DNA of 64,000 nucleotides from Fusobacterium_C necrophorum_A (GCF_004134945.1 NZ_SBAP01000006.1:1-64000), one strand, 5' to 3'; positions 1 to 9,414 are shown, counted from the first letter of the stretch. Notes: generated from the sequence alone by a model not told the origin. Numbers and translations are program-made.

Positions 1-26
1 ATTTAAAGATAAAATCTTTAAAATCC

Positions 27-206
27 CTAAAACTCTCGAGGAATGATATAATTTTTATTTTTAAATTGGACAATATCTATGTCAACTGAAAAAATTTCTT
101 TTATATTACTTGTTGTTATGATTTTTTTTGTATCCCCAAAATTATTTATTTTTCCATTTTTTAAAAATAAAATTTTTCTTGAAAAAAATATCCTTTTCTT
201 CAATAC
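27..206 (-). pseudogene. C-terminal remnant of a FecE-type (iron/siderophore/cobalamin) ABC ATPase
   Basis: About 60 codons are open on the minus strand and end in TAG at 27-29. They read as the conserved tail of FecE/BtuD-family ATPases: a short strand with the motif LKNGKI, then a residue run like F-G-D-x-K-x-I-I-T, then IKEIFSVDIDIV, and a terminal Y-I-I-P. A stop (TAA, 207-209) closes the frame upstream, and only about 28 nt separate this from the end of the next ABC ATPase gene, so the Walker A, signature and Walker B parts are absent. I infer the trace of a deleted iron-type ABC importer. The downstream ATPase belongs to another subfamily, so this is not simply its own displaced tail. 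Confidence 0.55.
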
Positions 207-234
207 TTATTTTCTATTTTTCAACAAGTGAAAA

Positions 235-954
235 TTAATACAAGGCATTGAAAATCTCTCTTTTTAATTCAACCTCATCTTCAATCGATAATTTCTTTTC
301 TTTTCTTTTTTTTGACACATTGATTTCCTTTAAAATAGTTGCCGGTTGTCCTCTCAAAATTAAAATTCTATCACAAATATACAAAGCTTCTTCAATATCA
401 TGTGTTACAAAAAGAATGCTTGTATTTTTTTCTTCTTTTAGTTTTCTCATTAAATCTAACAGTTCAAATCTTAATTTTTCATCAAGTGATTTGAAAGGTT
501 CATCAAAAAGCAATATATTTCCTGCAAATGTCAATGCTCTTGCAATGGAACCTCTCTGCCTCATCCCACCACTTAATTCTTTCGGAAAATAATTATAATA
601 ATCTTTGAGTCCTACCAAGGATAAATTTTCCCAAATAATTTTTTCATCTATATTTTCTTGAATGATTTTAATATTTTCAAATAATGTCAGCCAATTCAAA
701 AGTCTATCTTCTTGAAACACATAGCCTATTTTATTATAATGATAATTCACGATCTCTCCACTCGTTTCTTTTTCAGAACCTACTAAAATATTTAGAAGTG
801 TTGTTTTTCCAATCCCGGAAGGTCCAAGTAAACCCAAAATATCTCCTGAAAACATTTCAAAATTAACATTATCTAAAATTAATTTTTCACGATATCTCTT
901 GCTAATAGACTTCGATACCAAAATCTTCTTATCCATCGGCATTTTTTCAAACAC
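235..954 (-). CDS. NitT/TauT-type ABC transporter ATP-binding protein
   Basis: This is the energising subunit of an importer with the two genes before it (permease, binding protein). It has Walker A GPSGIGKTT near residues 44-52, a Q-loop (VFQEDRLL), the signature LSGGMRQRG, Walker B ILLFDEP and the switch histidine in FVTHDIEEAL, as in SsuB/TauB/NrtD proteins. The longest ORF begins at 1005, but a GGAGG at about 9 nt before a GTG at 954 makes the GTG the best start. The gene then overlaps the permease 3' end by 76 nt. The signature helix reads GSIARAL where most members have VAIARAL. The substrate is unknown; sulfonate, taurine, nitrate or an organic sulfur or pyrimidine compound are all possible. 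It is the last intact gene of the cluster. Confidence 0.85.
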   Translation of the reverse strand: MFEKMPMDKKILVSKSISKRYREKLILDNVNFEMFSGDILGLLGPSGIGKTTLLNILVGSEKETSGEIVNYHYNKIGYVFQEDRLLNWLTLFENIKIIQENIDEKIIWENLSLVGLKDYYNYFPKELSGGMRQRGSIARALTFAGNILLFDEPFKSLDEKLRFELLDLMRKLKEEKNTSILFVTHDIEEALYICDRILILRGQPATILKEINVSKKRKEKKLSIEDEVELKREIFNALY

Positions 955-1661
955 TTTACGATACCTCCCAAAATAAAATAAATTGTTACAATTATTATAG
1001 TCCAAGCAATTACCATTTCTGTTTCTATATTTAATCTTGCATTCGTTATCTCTCCGCCAATTCCGCTATCGGTTGATAAAACTTCCGCCATAACCATTAA
1101 TTTAATTCCTGTTCTAAGAGACATCATAAGTGCGGTTTCAAATGCAGGATACAGTGACGGCATGATAATATATTTCCATCTCTTACATTTGGAGATATGA
1201 AAAATATCTGCAACTTCTAATAAATTTTTATCAATAGTCCCGATTGCATTTACCATGGATATGGTTATAATACAAAATATTGAAATAGATACTATTAAAA
1301 TAGCGGGTTTTCCGTTTAAGCCCAACCATAATATAGCTAAAATCAGCCAGCTTATCGGAGGAATTACCTGTAAAAACTCAACGATTGGATAAAATATATC
1401 TCCTATTATTTTTGAATGAGTTATCATAACGCTAAAAACAAAGGAAAATGTTAAAGCGAAACCAATACTAATAAAAAGTCTTATCAGTGTTGTTCCAATT
1501 TCTTTTAACATGGAAACATCTGAAAGAATACTCCTTATACTCTCCCAAATTTGACTTACAGTCGGTACTACAACAGGTGGATAGATTTTACTCAATAAGG
1601 ACCAAAGAAAAAGGAGAAATACAAAACTTAATATTTTATTTCTTAAAATAAAAATTTTCAT
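879..1661 (-). CDS. NitT/TauT-type ABC transporter permease
   Basis: About 260 residues of hydrophobic inner-membrane protein with roughly six membrane segments. The cytoplasmic EAA-type coupling loop has the form E-V-A-D-I-F-H...I-I-M-P-S-L-Y-P-A, typical of SsuC/TauC permeases. The ATG at 1661 has a GGAGGG about 10 nt upstream and gives a natural N-terminus (MKIFILRNK), so it is preferred over the longer ORF starting at 1694. The gene overlaps the binding-protein gene by 26 nt and the ATPase by 76 nt, showing translational coupling of the three. It forms the channel through which the binding protein's ligand is imported. Confidence 0.85.
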   Translation of the reverse strand: MKIFILRNKILSFVFLLFLWSLLSKIYPPVVVPTVSQIWESIRSILSDVSMLKEIGTTLIRLFISIGFALTFSFVFSVMITHSKIIGDIFYPIVEFLQVIPPISWLILAILWLGLNGKPAILIVSISIFCIITISMVNAIGTIDKNLLEVADIFHISKCKRWKYIIMPSLYPAFETALMMSLRTGIKLMVMAEVLSTDSGIGGEITNARLNIETEMVIAWTIIIVTIYFILGGIVKCLKKCRWIRRFWYRSLLARDIVKN

Positions 1662-2574
1662 CAGGAATCTTCCCTCCGACAGTTTTTGGATCATATTCTT
1701 TTAATATATTATAATACTCGTCTAAAACAGGTCTCACATCTTTTGCCTCTACAAAATACAAGCCCATATTGGAAATTGCCTTTCCGACTGTTTTTGCGTC
1801 CATTCCAAGCTTATCTTGTGCTAATTTCCCTGCTTTTTCTGGATTTTCTAATATCCACTGCAATGCTTTTGCATATTCTTTATTAAATTTTTTTACTAAT
1901 ATAGGATCTTTTTCAGCAATTTCTCCCAATACACCAAAACCTGCCATGGGGATATGACTATTATCCCCCTTTAACTTTTGCCACTCTTTTTCAAAACTTA
2001 TTGCAACTTTAAAGTTTGGATTTTTTGTTAAAATTGCCGTTGTATCAGGTTCAATCGTTACAGCATAATTGGCTTTTCCGCTTACAATCAGATTTCTATA
2101 TTCCGCCTTATTGGAGTAAACGACATCATAATCAATTTTTTCTTTCAAACCGGCTTTATTTAGAAAATAATGTGTAAATACATCTGTCGGAGATGATTTA
2201 ATTCCCATATAAATGGTTTTTCCCTTTAAATCTTTCCAACCCTGAACGGGATCGGTACTTATAAGAGAAGCGACTCCCCATGTATTTACATTCATTAATT
2301 TCACATGTAAACCTTTATTATATAATTTGGAAGCTACCGTCAAAGGAAATGCAAAAAATTGTGCTTCTTTTCCCTGTACCATTCCGATTAAAATTTCAGG
2401 ACTATTCCACACCTTGACATCTATTGTATATTCTTTTCCTAAAGCATTAATTTCCATCATTCTGAGAATCGGCAAAACAGGTGGTGCCTTAGGAGCTCCT
2501 ACATATATTTGTTCTATTGCAAAGGTATGCAATGTTAGAAATAAACTAAAAAATAAACTGAAATATTTTTTCAT
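1636..2574 (-). CDS. NitT/TauT-type periplasmic substrate-binding protein
   Basis: About 312 residues starting with a clear signal peptide (KK, then a long Phe/Leu-rich core, cleavage near TFA-IEQ), so it is exported to the periplasm. The mature part follows the SsuA/NMT1/ABC-type pattern: an early G-A-P-K-A-P segment, a K-x-x-D-L-K-G-K-T domain element, and helices carrying T-D-V-F-T-H-Y-F-L. The start at 2574 is chosen because AAGGAGG lies 5 nt upstream; the longer ORF runs into the leader. It delivers ligand to the permease and ATPase encoded immediately downstream. Sequence alone does not show whether the ligand is a sulfonate, nitrate, a thiamine precursor or another small anion. Confidence 0.85.
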   Translation of the reverse strand: MKKYFSLFFSLFLTLHTFAIEQIYVGAPKAPPVLPILRMMEINALGKEYTIDVKVWNSPEILIGMVQGKEAQFFAFPLTVASKLYNKGLHVKLMNVNTWGVASLISTDPVQGWKDLKGKTIYMGIKSSPTDVFTHYFLNKAGLKEKIDYDVVYSNKAEYRNLIVSGKANYAVTIEPDTTAILTKNPNFKVAISFEKEWQKLKGDNSHIPMAGFGVLGEIAEKDPILVKKFNKEYAKALQWILENPEKAGKLAQDKLGMDAKTVGKAISNMGLYFVEAKDVRPVLDEYYNILKEYDPKTVGGKIPDENFYFKK

Positions 2575-2632
2575 AAATACCTCCTTGCATAATGAAAACA
2601 TAGTCAAACTATATTTCCATTTCATTTATATT

Positions 2633-3979
2633 TTAAATAATTTTCCATAGATATAATAATATATTGGAAAAAAACAATATATTGATAAGGGAAACAGCAA
2701 TACAGATTCCCGTTGTTTTTGCTTTGGAAACTCCTGTTTCCTGTAATGCAACTACTAATGGCGGAGCTTGATACGGAAAGAATATATTAGAAAAACTTAA
2801 AACTTGTAATTTACATAAAGTTAATATAGATAATGAACTCATCTCCGAGAAATTTGCAGCTAATGGTGTTAATATAGCCGGAATTCCCGGAACAGTAACA
2901 ATTAACCCTATAACGATTCCTAAAGTAATCCATAAAATAGAAATTCCATAATTCCCCATGGAAGCAACTGAAAATTGTTCTATAAAATAATTAGAAATTT
3001 TTGTAGCGATTTCAGTGTGTCTGGCAATATTGCCTAAACTGATAATTCCCGCTATATAAAAGAATGATTCAAAGCCAATTGATCTGAGAGGTTTCTTCAT
3101 TAATAATCCGCTGCCCGGCAAAGCACATATAATCGAAGCTAGCATTCCAACCCATCCCACTGAAATTCCATGCCATTTTTCTGTTATCCATAAAATCATT
3201 GTGACAAGTAATAAAAAAGAAGCATTTTTTTGTTGACGGTTCATTGTTAAAGAATTTCCTTTGCAAATATTTAATGGAGATTTACAATTTTTATATAATA
3301 TTAAAAATAAGACATAAAGGATAAGTAATTTCGCGAATCCCAATATCATAAAGAAATCTAAAAAATAGGATATATAGGTAAAATGTATATTGTATAAACT
3401 TTGCATAGAGCCCAATAAAACATTATTCGGTACATTTGCAGGTAATACGGCAAATGCCGGAAGATATGTTGATAATAATCCTATTAAGATAATTCCTTCT
3501 TCTTCTTTACTTCCTTTTTCATAGCCGATTTTTTTTGCAAATGCAGATAAAATAGGAAGTATTATTAATACTCTCCCCATAGCGGAAGGCATTAAAAAAA
3601 TAAAAATAGTTCCTATTAATAATGTACCAAGCAAAATATTACTATAAGATTTATGAAAGATTTGTTGTATCTTCCCGGCAATGTATTCATCCAAACCTAC
3701 AAAAGTTATCATAGCTCCAAGGATTAAACCTGCCAAAATTAACCAAGTTGCTGCTGAATAAAAACCGGACATATACACATTAACCGGAACCAATTTCCCT
3801 ATACTGCAACCTGTAAAAAGTATAAATACCGATAACCATTCAGGGATTAGACTGGTTATCCAACATAGAATTGTAAAGCCTAATAAAAAAGCAACTCTTA
3901 ATACAGAATCGATTTTTGGATAAAAAGATATTAAAAACACAATGATTGTAACAATAAATAAGTAACTGAACTTTTTCAA
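2633..3979 (-). CDS. SLC13/DASS-family anion (dicarboxylate-type) transporter
   Basis: A 448-residue polytopic membrane protein with about 11-12 hydrophobic segments. The arrangement resembles sodium:dicarboxylate and sulfate carriers of the SLC13/CitT group: a hairpin-like region with P-S-A-M-G-R, a second copy with P-G-I-P-A-I-L-T-P, and a cluster P-Y-Q-A-P-P-L near the end. It would move a small anion such as succinate, malate, fumarate or sulfate across the inner membrane. It sits 21 nt after the peptide-type ABC ATPase and 58 nt before the NitT binding protein, so it is part of the same transcription unit. A dicarboxylate carrier here fits the two neighbouring lyases, which belong to a superfamily that produces or consumes fumarate. 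Confidence 0.75.
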   Translation of the reverse strand: MKKFSYLFIVTIIVFLISFYPKIDSVLRVAFLLGFTILCWITSLIPEWLSVFILFTGCSIGKLVPVNVYMSGFYSAATWLILAGLILGAMITFVGLDEYIAGKIQQIFHKSYSNILLGTLLIGTIFIFLMPSAMGRVLIILPILSAFAKKIGYEKGSKEEEGIILIGLLSTYLPAFAVLPANVPNNVLLGSMQSLYNIHFTYISYFLDFFMILGFAKLLILYVLFLILYKNCKSPLNICKGNSLTMNRQQKNASFLLLVTMILWITEKWHGISVGWVGMLASIICALPGSGLLMKKPLRSIGFESFFYIAGIISLGNIARHTEIATKISNYFIEQFSVASMGNYGISILWITLGIVIGLIVTVPGIPAILTPLAANFSEMSSLSILTLCKLQVLSFSNIFFPYQAPPLVVALQETGVSKAKTTGICIAVSLINILFFSNILLYLWKII

Positions 3980-4000
3980 AAATCCCCCTCCTTAAAATAA

Positions 4001-5677
4001 TTATATATTATATAGTATGCTGGATACCAACTTTTTAGTATATGAATTCGTAGGTCTATGAAAGATTTTTAATCCGTCCCCTTCTTCAATAATTTTCCCA
4101 TCTTTTAAAATATAAAAATAATCGGTTATTTTTTGGGCTAATATTAAATCATGAGTTATAAATAACATGGAAAATCCATATCTATTTTGCAATTCTTTTA
4201 ATAACCTAAGTAAATTAGCTTTTCTTGACGGATCCAACATGGAAGTAATCTCATCTGCAATCAATAATTTCGGTTCAAGCAATAATGCTCTGACTATACT
4301 TAATCTTTGCATTTCTCCACCGCTTAAATATTTAGCCTTTCTGTTAAGAAATTCTTTTGAAGTCGGAAAACCTAAACGATTTAAATATTCCTTCATCTTT
4401 TCAGTCGAAAAAGAAGTTTTTTCTCTCAAAAGTAGAAAGGGTTCTTTTAAAATATTTTCAATGCTCAATTCAAGATTCATACTGGAAGAAGAATCTTGAA
4501 ATATTATTTGTATGCTGTTTAAGGAAGACAAAATGTCCCTTCCTATTTCTTTATTTAAAAATTTCACCTCTCCACTTGTCTTTTGTTTTATCCCGCTTAA
4601 AATTTCAGCTAATGTACTTTTTCCGGAACCTGACTCTCCTATAATGGAAACAATTTCTCCCATTCTTATTTTTAAATTTACCTCGGATAAAGCATTTATT
4701 TTCAATTTTCTGGAAATATATGTCTTTGACAATTTATTTACTTCCAAAATATTTATAATTCCCCCTAAATGGCAAGCGACTTTTCTCTCTTCATCTATTT
4801 TACTTAATTTAGGGATTTCCTTCAAACATTTGGGAATTTTTTGAGGACATTTTACATAAAAAGGACAACCTTTGTTATGTTTCAATTCTTCCACTTCATG
4901 AATTCCCCATAAATCTTTAAATATATTTATAAAAGGGCTGGCTTGCACTAATGCTCTCGAATAAGGATGACTTTGAAGATTTAAAAATTTTTTCGTGATT
5001 CCGGTTTCTATAATATTTCCGGAATCCATTACTATAACTTTCTCAGTCAATTCTTTTATAACTTCCAAATCATGAGAAGTTACGATTAATGTAATATTAT
5101 TTTTAGCTAAATTCTTCAGGATTTTTATTATTTCCATTTTTGAAATTTCTTCCAATGAAGTGGTAGGCTCATCAATCAAAATAAGTTTTGGATGACAACT
5201 AAGAGCAGTTGCAATTAGAACCTTTTGTCTCATTCCTCCTGATAACTCGTCAGGATAACTTTCTATAAATTTCTCATCCAATCCTACCATTCTAAACAAT
5301 GCTTTCACTTTATTATATTTTTCTTTTTTACTTAAATTATCTAATACCTCATAGATATGTTCTCCAACTGTCATTCTCGGATTGAAAACATGCAATTGAT
5401 TTTGAAACACCATAGAAATCTCTTTCCAACGCAATCCTTTAAATTTAGACTCTTTTTCTAATAGTTGATTCTGAAAATAAATATCTCCCGAACAATTCCC
5501 TACGGAAGACAGCAATCCCAAAACAGACAGTAATAACGTAGTTTTCCCGGAACCTGATTCCCCTATTATTCCTAAGGTTTCCCCTTCTTTTACTTCTAAA
5601 TTAATATCATGTAATGTGTAGCTTTCATTTCCCTTGTAAGTAAAATAAAAATTGTTTAATTTTAAAATAGTTTTCAT
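4001..5677 (-). CDS. Peptide/nickel-type ABC transporter, fused DppD-DppF double ATPase
   Basis: 558 residues carrying two complete ABC ATPase domains in one chain. Domain 1 has GESGSGKTT (about residues 37-45), LSGGMRQ and Walker B with DEPTTSLEE. A Dpp/Opp-specific linker follows, with a cysteine-rich motif around GCPFYVKCPQKIPKC. Domain 2 (from about residue 310) has GESGSGKST, LSGGEMQR and Walker B ADEITSMLD; the usual DEP or DEV is DEI here. Separate DppD and DppF genes are the norm, so this is the GsiA/YejF style of fusion. It energises the two permeases encoded 12-13 nt upstream and their binding protein. Substrates of this family include peptides, nickel, opines and metallophores. Confidence 0.88.
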   Translation of the reverse strand: MKTILKLNNFYFTYKGNESYTLHDINLEVKEGETLGIIGESGSGKTTLLLSVLGLLSSVGNCSGDIYFQNQLLEKESKFKGLRWKEISMVFQNQLHVFNPRMTVGEHIYEVLDNLSKKEKYNKVKALFRMVGLDEKFIESYPDELSGGMRQKVLIATALSCHPKLILIDEPTTSLEEISKMEIIKILKNLAKNNITLIVTSHDLEVIKELTEKVIVMDSGNIIETGITKKFLNLQSHPYSRALVQASPFINIFKDLWGIHEVEELKHNKGCPFYVKCPQKIPKCLKEIPKLSKIDEERKVACHLGGIINILEVNKLSKTYISRKLKINALSEVNLKIRMGEIVSIIGESGSGKSTLAEILSGIKQKTSGEVKFLNKEIGRDILSSLNSIQIIFQDSSSSMNLELSIENILKEPFLLLREKTSFSTEKMKEYLNRLGFPTSKEFLNRKAKYLSGGEMQRLSIVRALLLEPKLLIADEITSMLDPSRKANLLRLLKELQNRYGFSMLFITHDLILAQKITDYFYILKDGKIIEEGDGLKIFHRPTNSYTKKLVSSILYNI

Positions 5678-5689
5678 CTGTATTCCTTT

Positions 5690-6490
5690 TTATAATTTTT
5701 CCAACTTTTCTCCCAAAGAAGCAAGTGTCACAACTAATACCATAAGCAAAATCAGTGGGGGTAGCAGCCACCATTTATAGTATTCTGTAAAATAAATATT
5801 TGGAAAACTCATAGCTCTACTGATAATCATTCCCCAACTCTTTGATAAAGGATCCCCCAAACCGAGATAAGCTAAGCTGGCTTCAGCTAAAATTGCTTTA
5901 TTCATTATTTTTACAATAGCTGTCACAATAATTGACCAAACCGGTTTTAACAAATGCCATCTGAATATATGAAAAAAGTTTCCCCCATAAGCTTTTGATA
6001 ATAAAATATATTTTTCCTGTTTCAGTTTGATTATTTCATTTCTTGCAATTTTTGCCGGACGAGTCCAAGTCACCAGAACCAATACAAAAACAATATTTTT
6101 AAGATTGCTTCCTAAAAATGCTCCCATAACTATCATAAGAGGTAATTCAGGAATGCTTAAAAATATATCAATGATAGATAGCAATATTTTATCTTTCCAA
6201 GCACCAAAGTATCCGGCTATTGCACCTAAAATACTTCCCCCAATTGCCGAAAAAATAGCCGTAAAAAAACTAATTTCCAAGCTTGTCCTTCCCCCATATA
6301 TTAATTGAGAAAAAATATCAAAACCTAAATCATCCGTTCCGAGTATATGTTCGGCATTTGGAGCTACTAAAGCCTCTGTTGTTTCTAAATTTATATTTTG
6401 GAATGAACTATATTGCAAAAAAAATGAGAATAAAATAAATACTAAGATTATATATATTTCAATATTACAAAATAATTTTTTTAACTTCAT
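5690..6490 (-). CDS. Dpp/Nik-type ABC permease, DppC/NikC-like
   Basis: 266 residues with five to six membrane segments. The N-terminal part carries the DppC hallmark G-T-D-D-L-G-x-D-I-x-S and the EAA loop is about S-K-A-Y-G-G-N-F-F-H-I-F, ending with A-S-L-A-Y-L-G-L-G. Its start codon overlaps the stop of the DppB-like gene by 4 nt (6487-6490), the usual translational coupling. With the DppB-like subunit it builds the membrane pore for the substrate captured by the binding protein encoded at 7468-9000. Confidence 0.88.
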   Translation of the reverse strand: MKLKKLFCNIEIYIILVFILFSFFLQYSSFQNINLETTEALVAPNAEHILGTDDLGFDIFSQLIYGGRTSLEISFFTAIFSAIGGSILGAIAGYFGAWKDKILLSIIDIFLSIPELPLMIVMGAFLGSNLKNIVFVLVLVTWTRPAKIARNEIIKLKQEKYILLSKAYGGNFFHIFRWHLLKPVWSIIVTAIVKIMNKAILAEASLAYLGLGDPLSKSWGMIISRAMSFPNIYFTEYYKWWLLPPLILLMVLVVTLASLGEKLEKL

Positions 6491-7464
6491 ACATGAACCT
6501 GCATCTTTTCATTTTCTTTTACTATCTCAGAAATAAAACTTACTCCCAAAGTTATCCCTACCATAAAGAGAAATATTCCCTGTAGTAAAGGATAATCTCT
6601 TGCAAAAACAGCTTCTTTTAACAACTTTCCGATACCCGGATATTCAAAAACATTTTCCACTATTAAAGAACCTTGTAATATTAAGGCAATACTTAGCAAT
6701 GCTTCCGTTATTAGAGGCGTTATCGCATTCTTTAAACAATGTCTAGACAATATATAGATATCCCCAAATCCTTTCGCTTTTTCTATAAAAACATATCTTT
6801 TTTCAATTTCCACTATCATCTTTCCTCTCATAAGCATAAAAAAATGAGAAACTCTTGCTACCACCAAGGTTAATATAGGCAAAATAGCATGTTTTAAAAT
6901 ATCCATTGTAACTTCATAATTCCATTCAAACGCTAAAAAAGGAGTGATCCCCCCTGCTATCGGCAAACTCGGTATATAAGACGCTCCCATAACTAAGATT
7001 CCGAAGCCTATCAAAAATGGCGGGATTTGAGATAGAATTACAAAAAATAAATAACTGTATCTTCCGAATAAATTGTCTTTATAATATGCTGAAAGGGTAC
7101 CAAAACTGATTCCCAGAAGTACGGTAATAGTCAATGAACATAACACGATTCCAATTGTCCAAGGTATTCGTGAGAAAATAATAGTCGATACAGGTAGGGT
7201 TTTAGAAATACTAAAACCCATATTTCCTGTAAAAATACTTTTTAAATAGTATAAATATTGTTGCCAGAGAGGCTTATCTAAGCCATAGTAAATGAAATAC
7301 TGTTCTATTTGTTTTTCGCTTAAACCGGAAATATCATCTGCCCCTTCACTTGATAAAAATAAAAAGGGATCCGCTTTCATTAAACGAGGTAATATAAAGT
7401 TTATACTGATAATAAGAAAAAACAAAATCGAGTATCGAATTACTTGTTTTTTAGAAATTTTCAT
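6487..7464 (-). CDS. Dpp/Nik-type ABC permease, DppB/NikB-like
   Basis: 325 residues, with an N-terminal anchor and the DppB-type sequence Y-G-L-D-K-P-L-W-Q-Q-Y-L-Y-Y-L. Further family traits are the G-x-M-G-F-S-I-S segment, P-W-T-I-G near the third membrane segment, and a C-terminal V-E-N-V-F-E-Y-P-G-I-G-K-L-L. These place it in the DppB/NikB/OppB family of inner-membrane permeases. It lies 3 nt after the binding-protein gene and overlaps the DppC-like gene by 4 nt. It is the partner half of the importer's membrane channel. Confidence 0.88.
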   Translation of the reverse strand: MKISKKQVIRYSILFFLIISINFILPRLMKADPFLFLSSEGADDISGLSEKQIEQYFIYYGLDKPLWQQYLYYLKSIFTGNMGFSISKTLPVSTIIFSRIPWTIGIVLCSLTITVLLGISFGTLSAYYKDNLFGRYSYLFFVILSQIPPFLIGFGILVMGASYIPSLPIAGGITPFLAFEWNYEVTMDILKHAILPILTLVVARVSHFFMLMRGKMIVEIEKRYVFIEKAKGFGDIYILSRHCLKNAITPLITEALLSIALILQGSLIVENVFEYPGIGKLLKEAVFARDYPLLQGIFLFMVGITLGVSFISEIVKENEKMQVHV

Positions 7465-7467
7465 ATT

Positions 7468-9000
7468 TTATTTTTTCTCCCTTAACAAAAATGAAAGCTT
7501 AGTATGAATAGGAACTGAGTGATCAAACCTTGTGGTATAATTTGAATAAGCATCTTTTCTATAGGCATATATGAAATTCTCTGCATATAAGGGTAACATA
7601 GGAACTTCTTCTGCAATGATTTCCTGAGCTTTATACAATAGTTCTTTTCTTCTCTTCTGATTTCTTTCATATAATTGTTCCTTTAATATTTTATCTAGTT
7701 CTGTATTTTTATAACCTTGAATGCTTTGAATTCCGTTATTCTCCGTAGATGCATATACTCTTCTTACATAATCGGCATCTCCCCCCATATCTCCATACTT
7801 CAATAATGCAAACTCATAATTTCCCTTTTTTACATCATTATCTCGACTTTTACCGTCGACACTTTTTACTTTTAAATGGATTCCGATTTTTTCCAAATCC
7901 AATTTTATCAATTCTGCCAATTTAATCTCCTTTGCTTTATTAGAAACTAAAAGAGTCCCATGTATCTCTTTCCCTTTCATAAGTTTTTTCGCTTTTTCTA
8001 CAGAGTAAGGATAGCTGGTAACATTGGAATTATGCATCGGATTGTCACTTATAACATATTCCACATTACTTAATGTCCCATATCCTCTTTCCAACTTATC
8101 GACTAAAACATTTCGATTGATCGCATATGCCATAGCTTTTCTGATATCTTTGTCTTGAGTTTCTTTTACCTTCTCCTGATTCCATAAAAGTCTGTAGCTA
8201 TGAAAAGAATGTCCTATCATAACACCATATTTGGGATTATTTTTATATCTATCTACGACATTAGGTGATATGTCTATAATAGAGACTTCCCCTCTTTCCA
8301 ACGCTAAAACCGGATCACTGACAGGGATCCATTCCAATCTTTCAGCTGCCGGTTTCCATCCCCAAAAATGATTGAAGGCCTCAAATGCATAGCTTCCTTT
8401 ATCTGAATTATATTCCACAACTTTATATGGTCCGCTACCAACTAAATATCCTTCGCCTGTATAAGCTAGCGGATTATCCACTTTTTCCCAGATGTGCTTT
8501 GGAATGATTCGCATAGTTCCTATTCTTTCTAAATTTAAAGCAGAATATCTTTTAAATATTATTCTTATCTTATTTGGACTGAGTATCTCTACATTTTTTA
8601 CAATGCTTTCTCCATTGTCATGAATCCAATCCACTACCGGTGGAAATTTATCATAATACTCTATGCTAAATTTAATATCTTGGGTTGTTAATGCTTTGTT
8701 ATCATGCCACTTCACATTTGGATGTATTTCAAATAAAATGGAATTCTTTTGAGAATCGATTGTCCATTTTTTAGCTAACCAAGGAATAAATCCTTTTTCA
8801 TCTTTTTCAATCAAAGAATCATAAACAATATCTGTTTTATATTTTCCCGGACCTCTCATTGAGTTTTTAAATGGATTTGGTGCTCCATAATCTTCCCCTT
8901 TCATTCTTATGACCGGAACAACTTTCTCCTGTGAATAACTGACAACTTGTAAAAATACTAGAAAAAAACTCATAATTAAAATTTTAAATATCTTTTTCAT
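7468..9000 (-). CDS. Extracytoplasmic peptide/nickel-type (SBP_bac_5) binding protein
   Basis: About 510 residues with an N-terminal signal sequence (K-K then Phe/Leu-rich, cleavage near YSQ-EKV). It has the family-5 landmarks W-H-D-N-K-A-L-T-T-Q-D-I-K-F-S, the G-S-G-P-Y-K-V segment and the R-K-A-M-A-Y-A-I-N-R motif. The start at 9000 is preferred because AGGAGA lies about 8 nt upstream; the longer ORF to 9030 lies over the leader. Family members bind di- or oligopeptides, heme, nickel-histidine or opine-like compounds. The gene follows the sulfur-transfer-like enzymes by about 140 nt, so I infer that its ligand is the substrate or product of those enzymes. Confidence 0.87.
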   Translation of the reverse strand: MKKIFKILIMSFFLVFLQVVSYSQEKVVPVIRMKGEDYGAPNPFKNSMRGPGKYKTDIVYDSLIEKDEKGFIPWLAKKWTIDSQKNSILFEIHPNVKWHDNKALTTQDIKFSIEYYDKFPPVVDWIHDNGESIVKNVEILSPNKIRIIFKRYSALNLERIGTMRIIPKHIWEKVDNPLAYTGEGYLVGSGPYKVVEYNSDKGSYAFEAFNHFWGWKPAAERLEWIPVSDPVLALERGEVSIIDISPNVVDRYKNNPKYGVMIGHSFHSYRLLWNQEKVKETQDKDIRKAMAYAINRNVLVDKLERGYGTLSNVEYVISDNPMHNSNVTSYPYSVEKAKKLMKGKEIHGTLLVSNKAKEIKLAELIKLDLEKIGIHLKVKSVDGKSRDNDVKKGNYEFALLKYGDMGGDADYVRRVYASTENNGIQSIQGYKNTELDKILKEQLYERNQKRRKELLYKAQEIIAEEVPMLPLYAENFIYAYRKDAYSNYTTRFDHSVPIHTKLSFLLREKK

Positions 9001-9080
9001 TCTATTCTTCTCCTTTTCTCGATATTCCAAAATATAAGTATTTTAACTATAATAATTCATAATGAAGTATGCTCTCCATA

Positions 9081-9116
9081 AAGTTCCACCTCTTTTTTTA
9101 CTTCGTGGAATAACTT
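9081..9116. repeat. Intercistronic inverted repeat between lyase-MoaD and binding-protein genes
   Basis: TTCCAC (9084-9089) pairs with GTGGAA (9105-9110), and the flanking AAG/CTT extends the stem after a small bulge. The loop is about 15 nt. No run of T follows on the minus strand, so it is not a convincing terminator. It may stabilise a processed mRNA end or lower expression of the downstream transporter genes. A 10-codon ORF with a weak ribosome site overlaps the region and is probably not a gene. Confidence 0.35.
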
Positions 9117-9138
9117 ATTTTTTACCTTCTTCCATTTC

Positions 9139-9414
9139 TTATCCTCCTGAAATTGCAACCATAAAAGTTAAGTTATCTCCTTCCCCTAATTTTGCGGAAC
9201 CTTCTATAGTTTCCTGATTGTCGTTTAAAAATATAAGAATTTCTTCATTATAAGATTCATTCAAGAAAAATAAATCTTTTAATTCCCTATGTTTCTTTAA
9301 AAGATAATTTTCTATAAAAGATTTGATATCGGTCTCCTGCTCAATCTCAAACTCTTCTTTCTTTTTTCCAAGCACTTTTTGGACTTTTGTCAAATATTTT
9401 ACATTAATTTTCAT
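9139..9414 (-). CDS. Possible free MoaD/ThiS-like sulfur carrier from an internal start
   Basis: Within the lyase-MoaD reading frame, GGGAGG (9420-9425) stands 5 nt before an ATG at 9414. That ATG is the exact first residue expected of a stand-alone MoaD (MKINVKYL). Initiation here would give a 91-residue carrier ending in Gly-Gly. The lyase part without it (451 residues) matches the length of the neighbouring lyase (457). Two readings are possible: a true fusion, or a lyase whose stop codon was lost so that both a fusion and a free carrier are made. The internal ribosome site is seen; its use is inferred. Confidence 0.45.
   Translation of the reverse strand: MKINVKYLTKVQKVLGKKKEEFEIEQETDIKSFIENYLLKKHRELKDLFFLNESYNEEILIFLNDNQETIEGSAKLGEGDNLTFMVAISGG

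Noticed and set aside
1..22. Palindrome TTTAAAGAT-AAA-ATCTTTAAA as a terminator
   Set aside because: All A/T except one pair and truncated by the window edge, so no T-run can be judged.
9001..9138. Ten-codon ORF (MESILHYELL) before the binding-protein gene
   Set aside because: Too short, overlapping an inverted repeat and without a convincing ribosome site.
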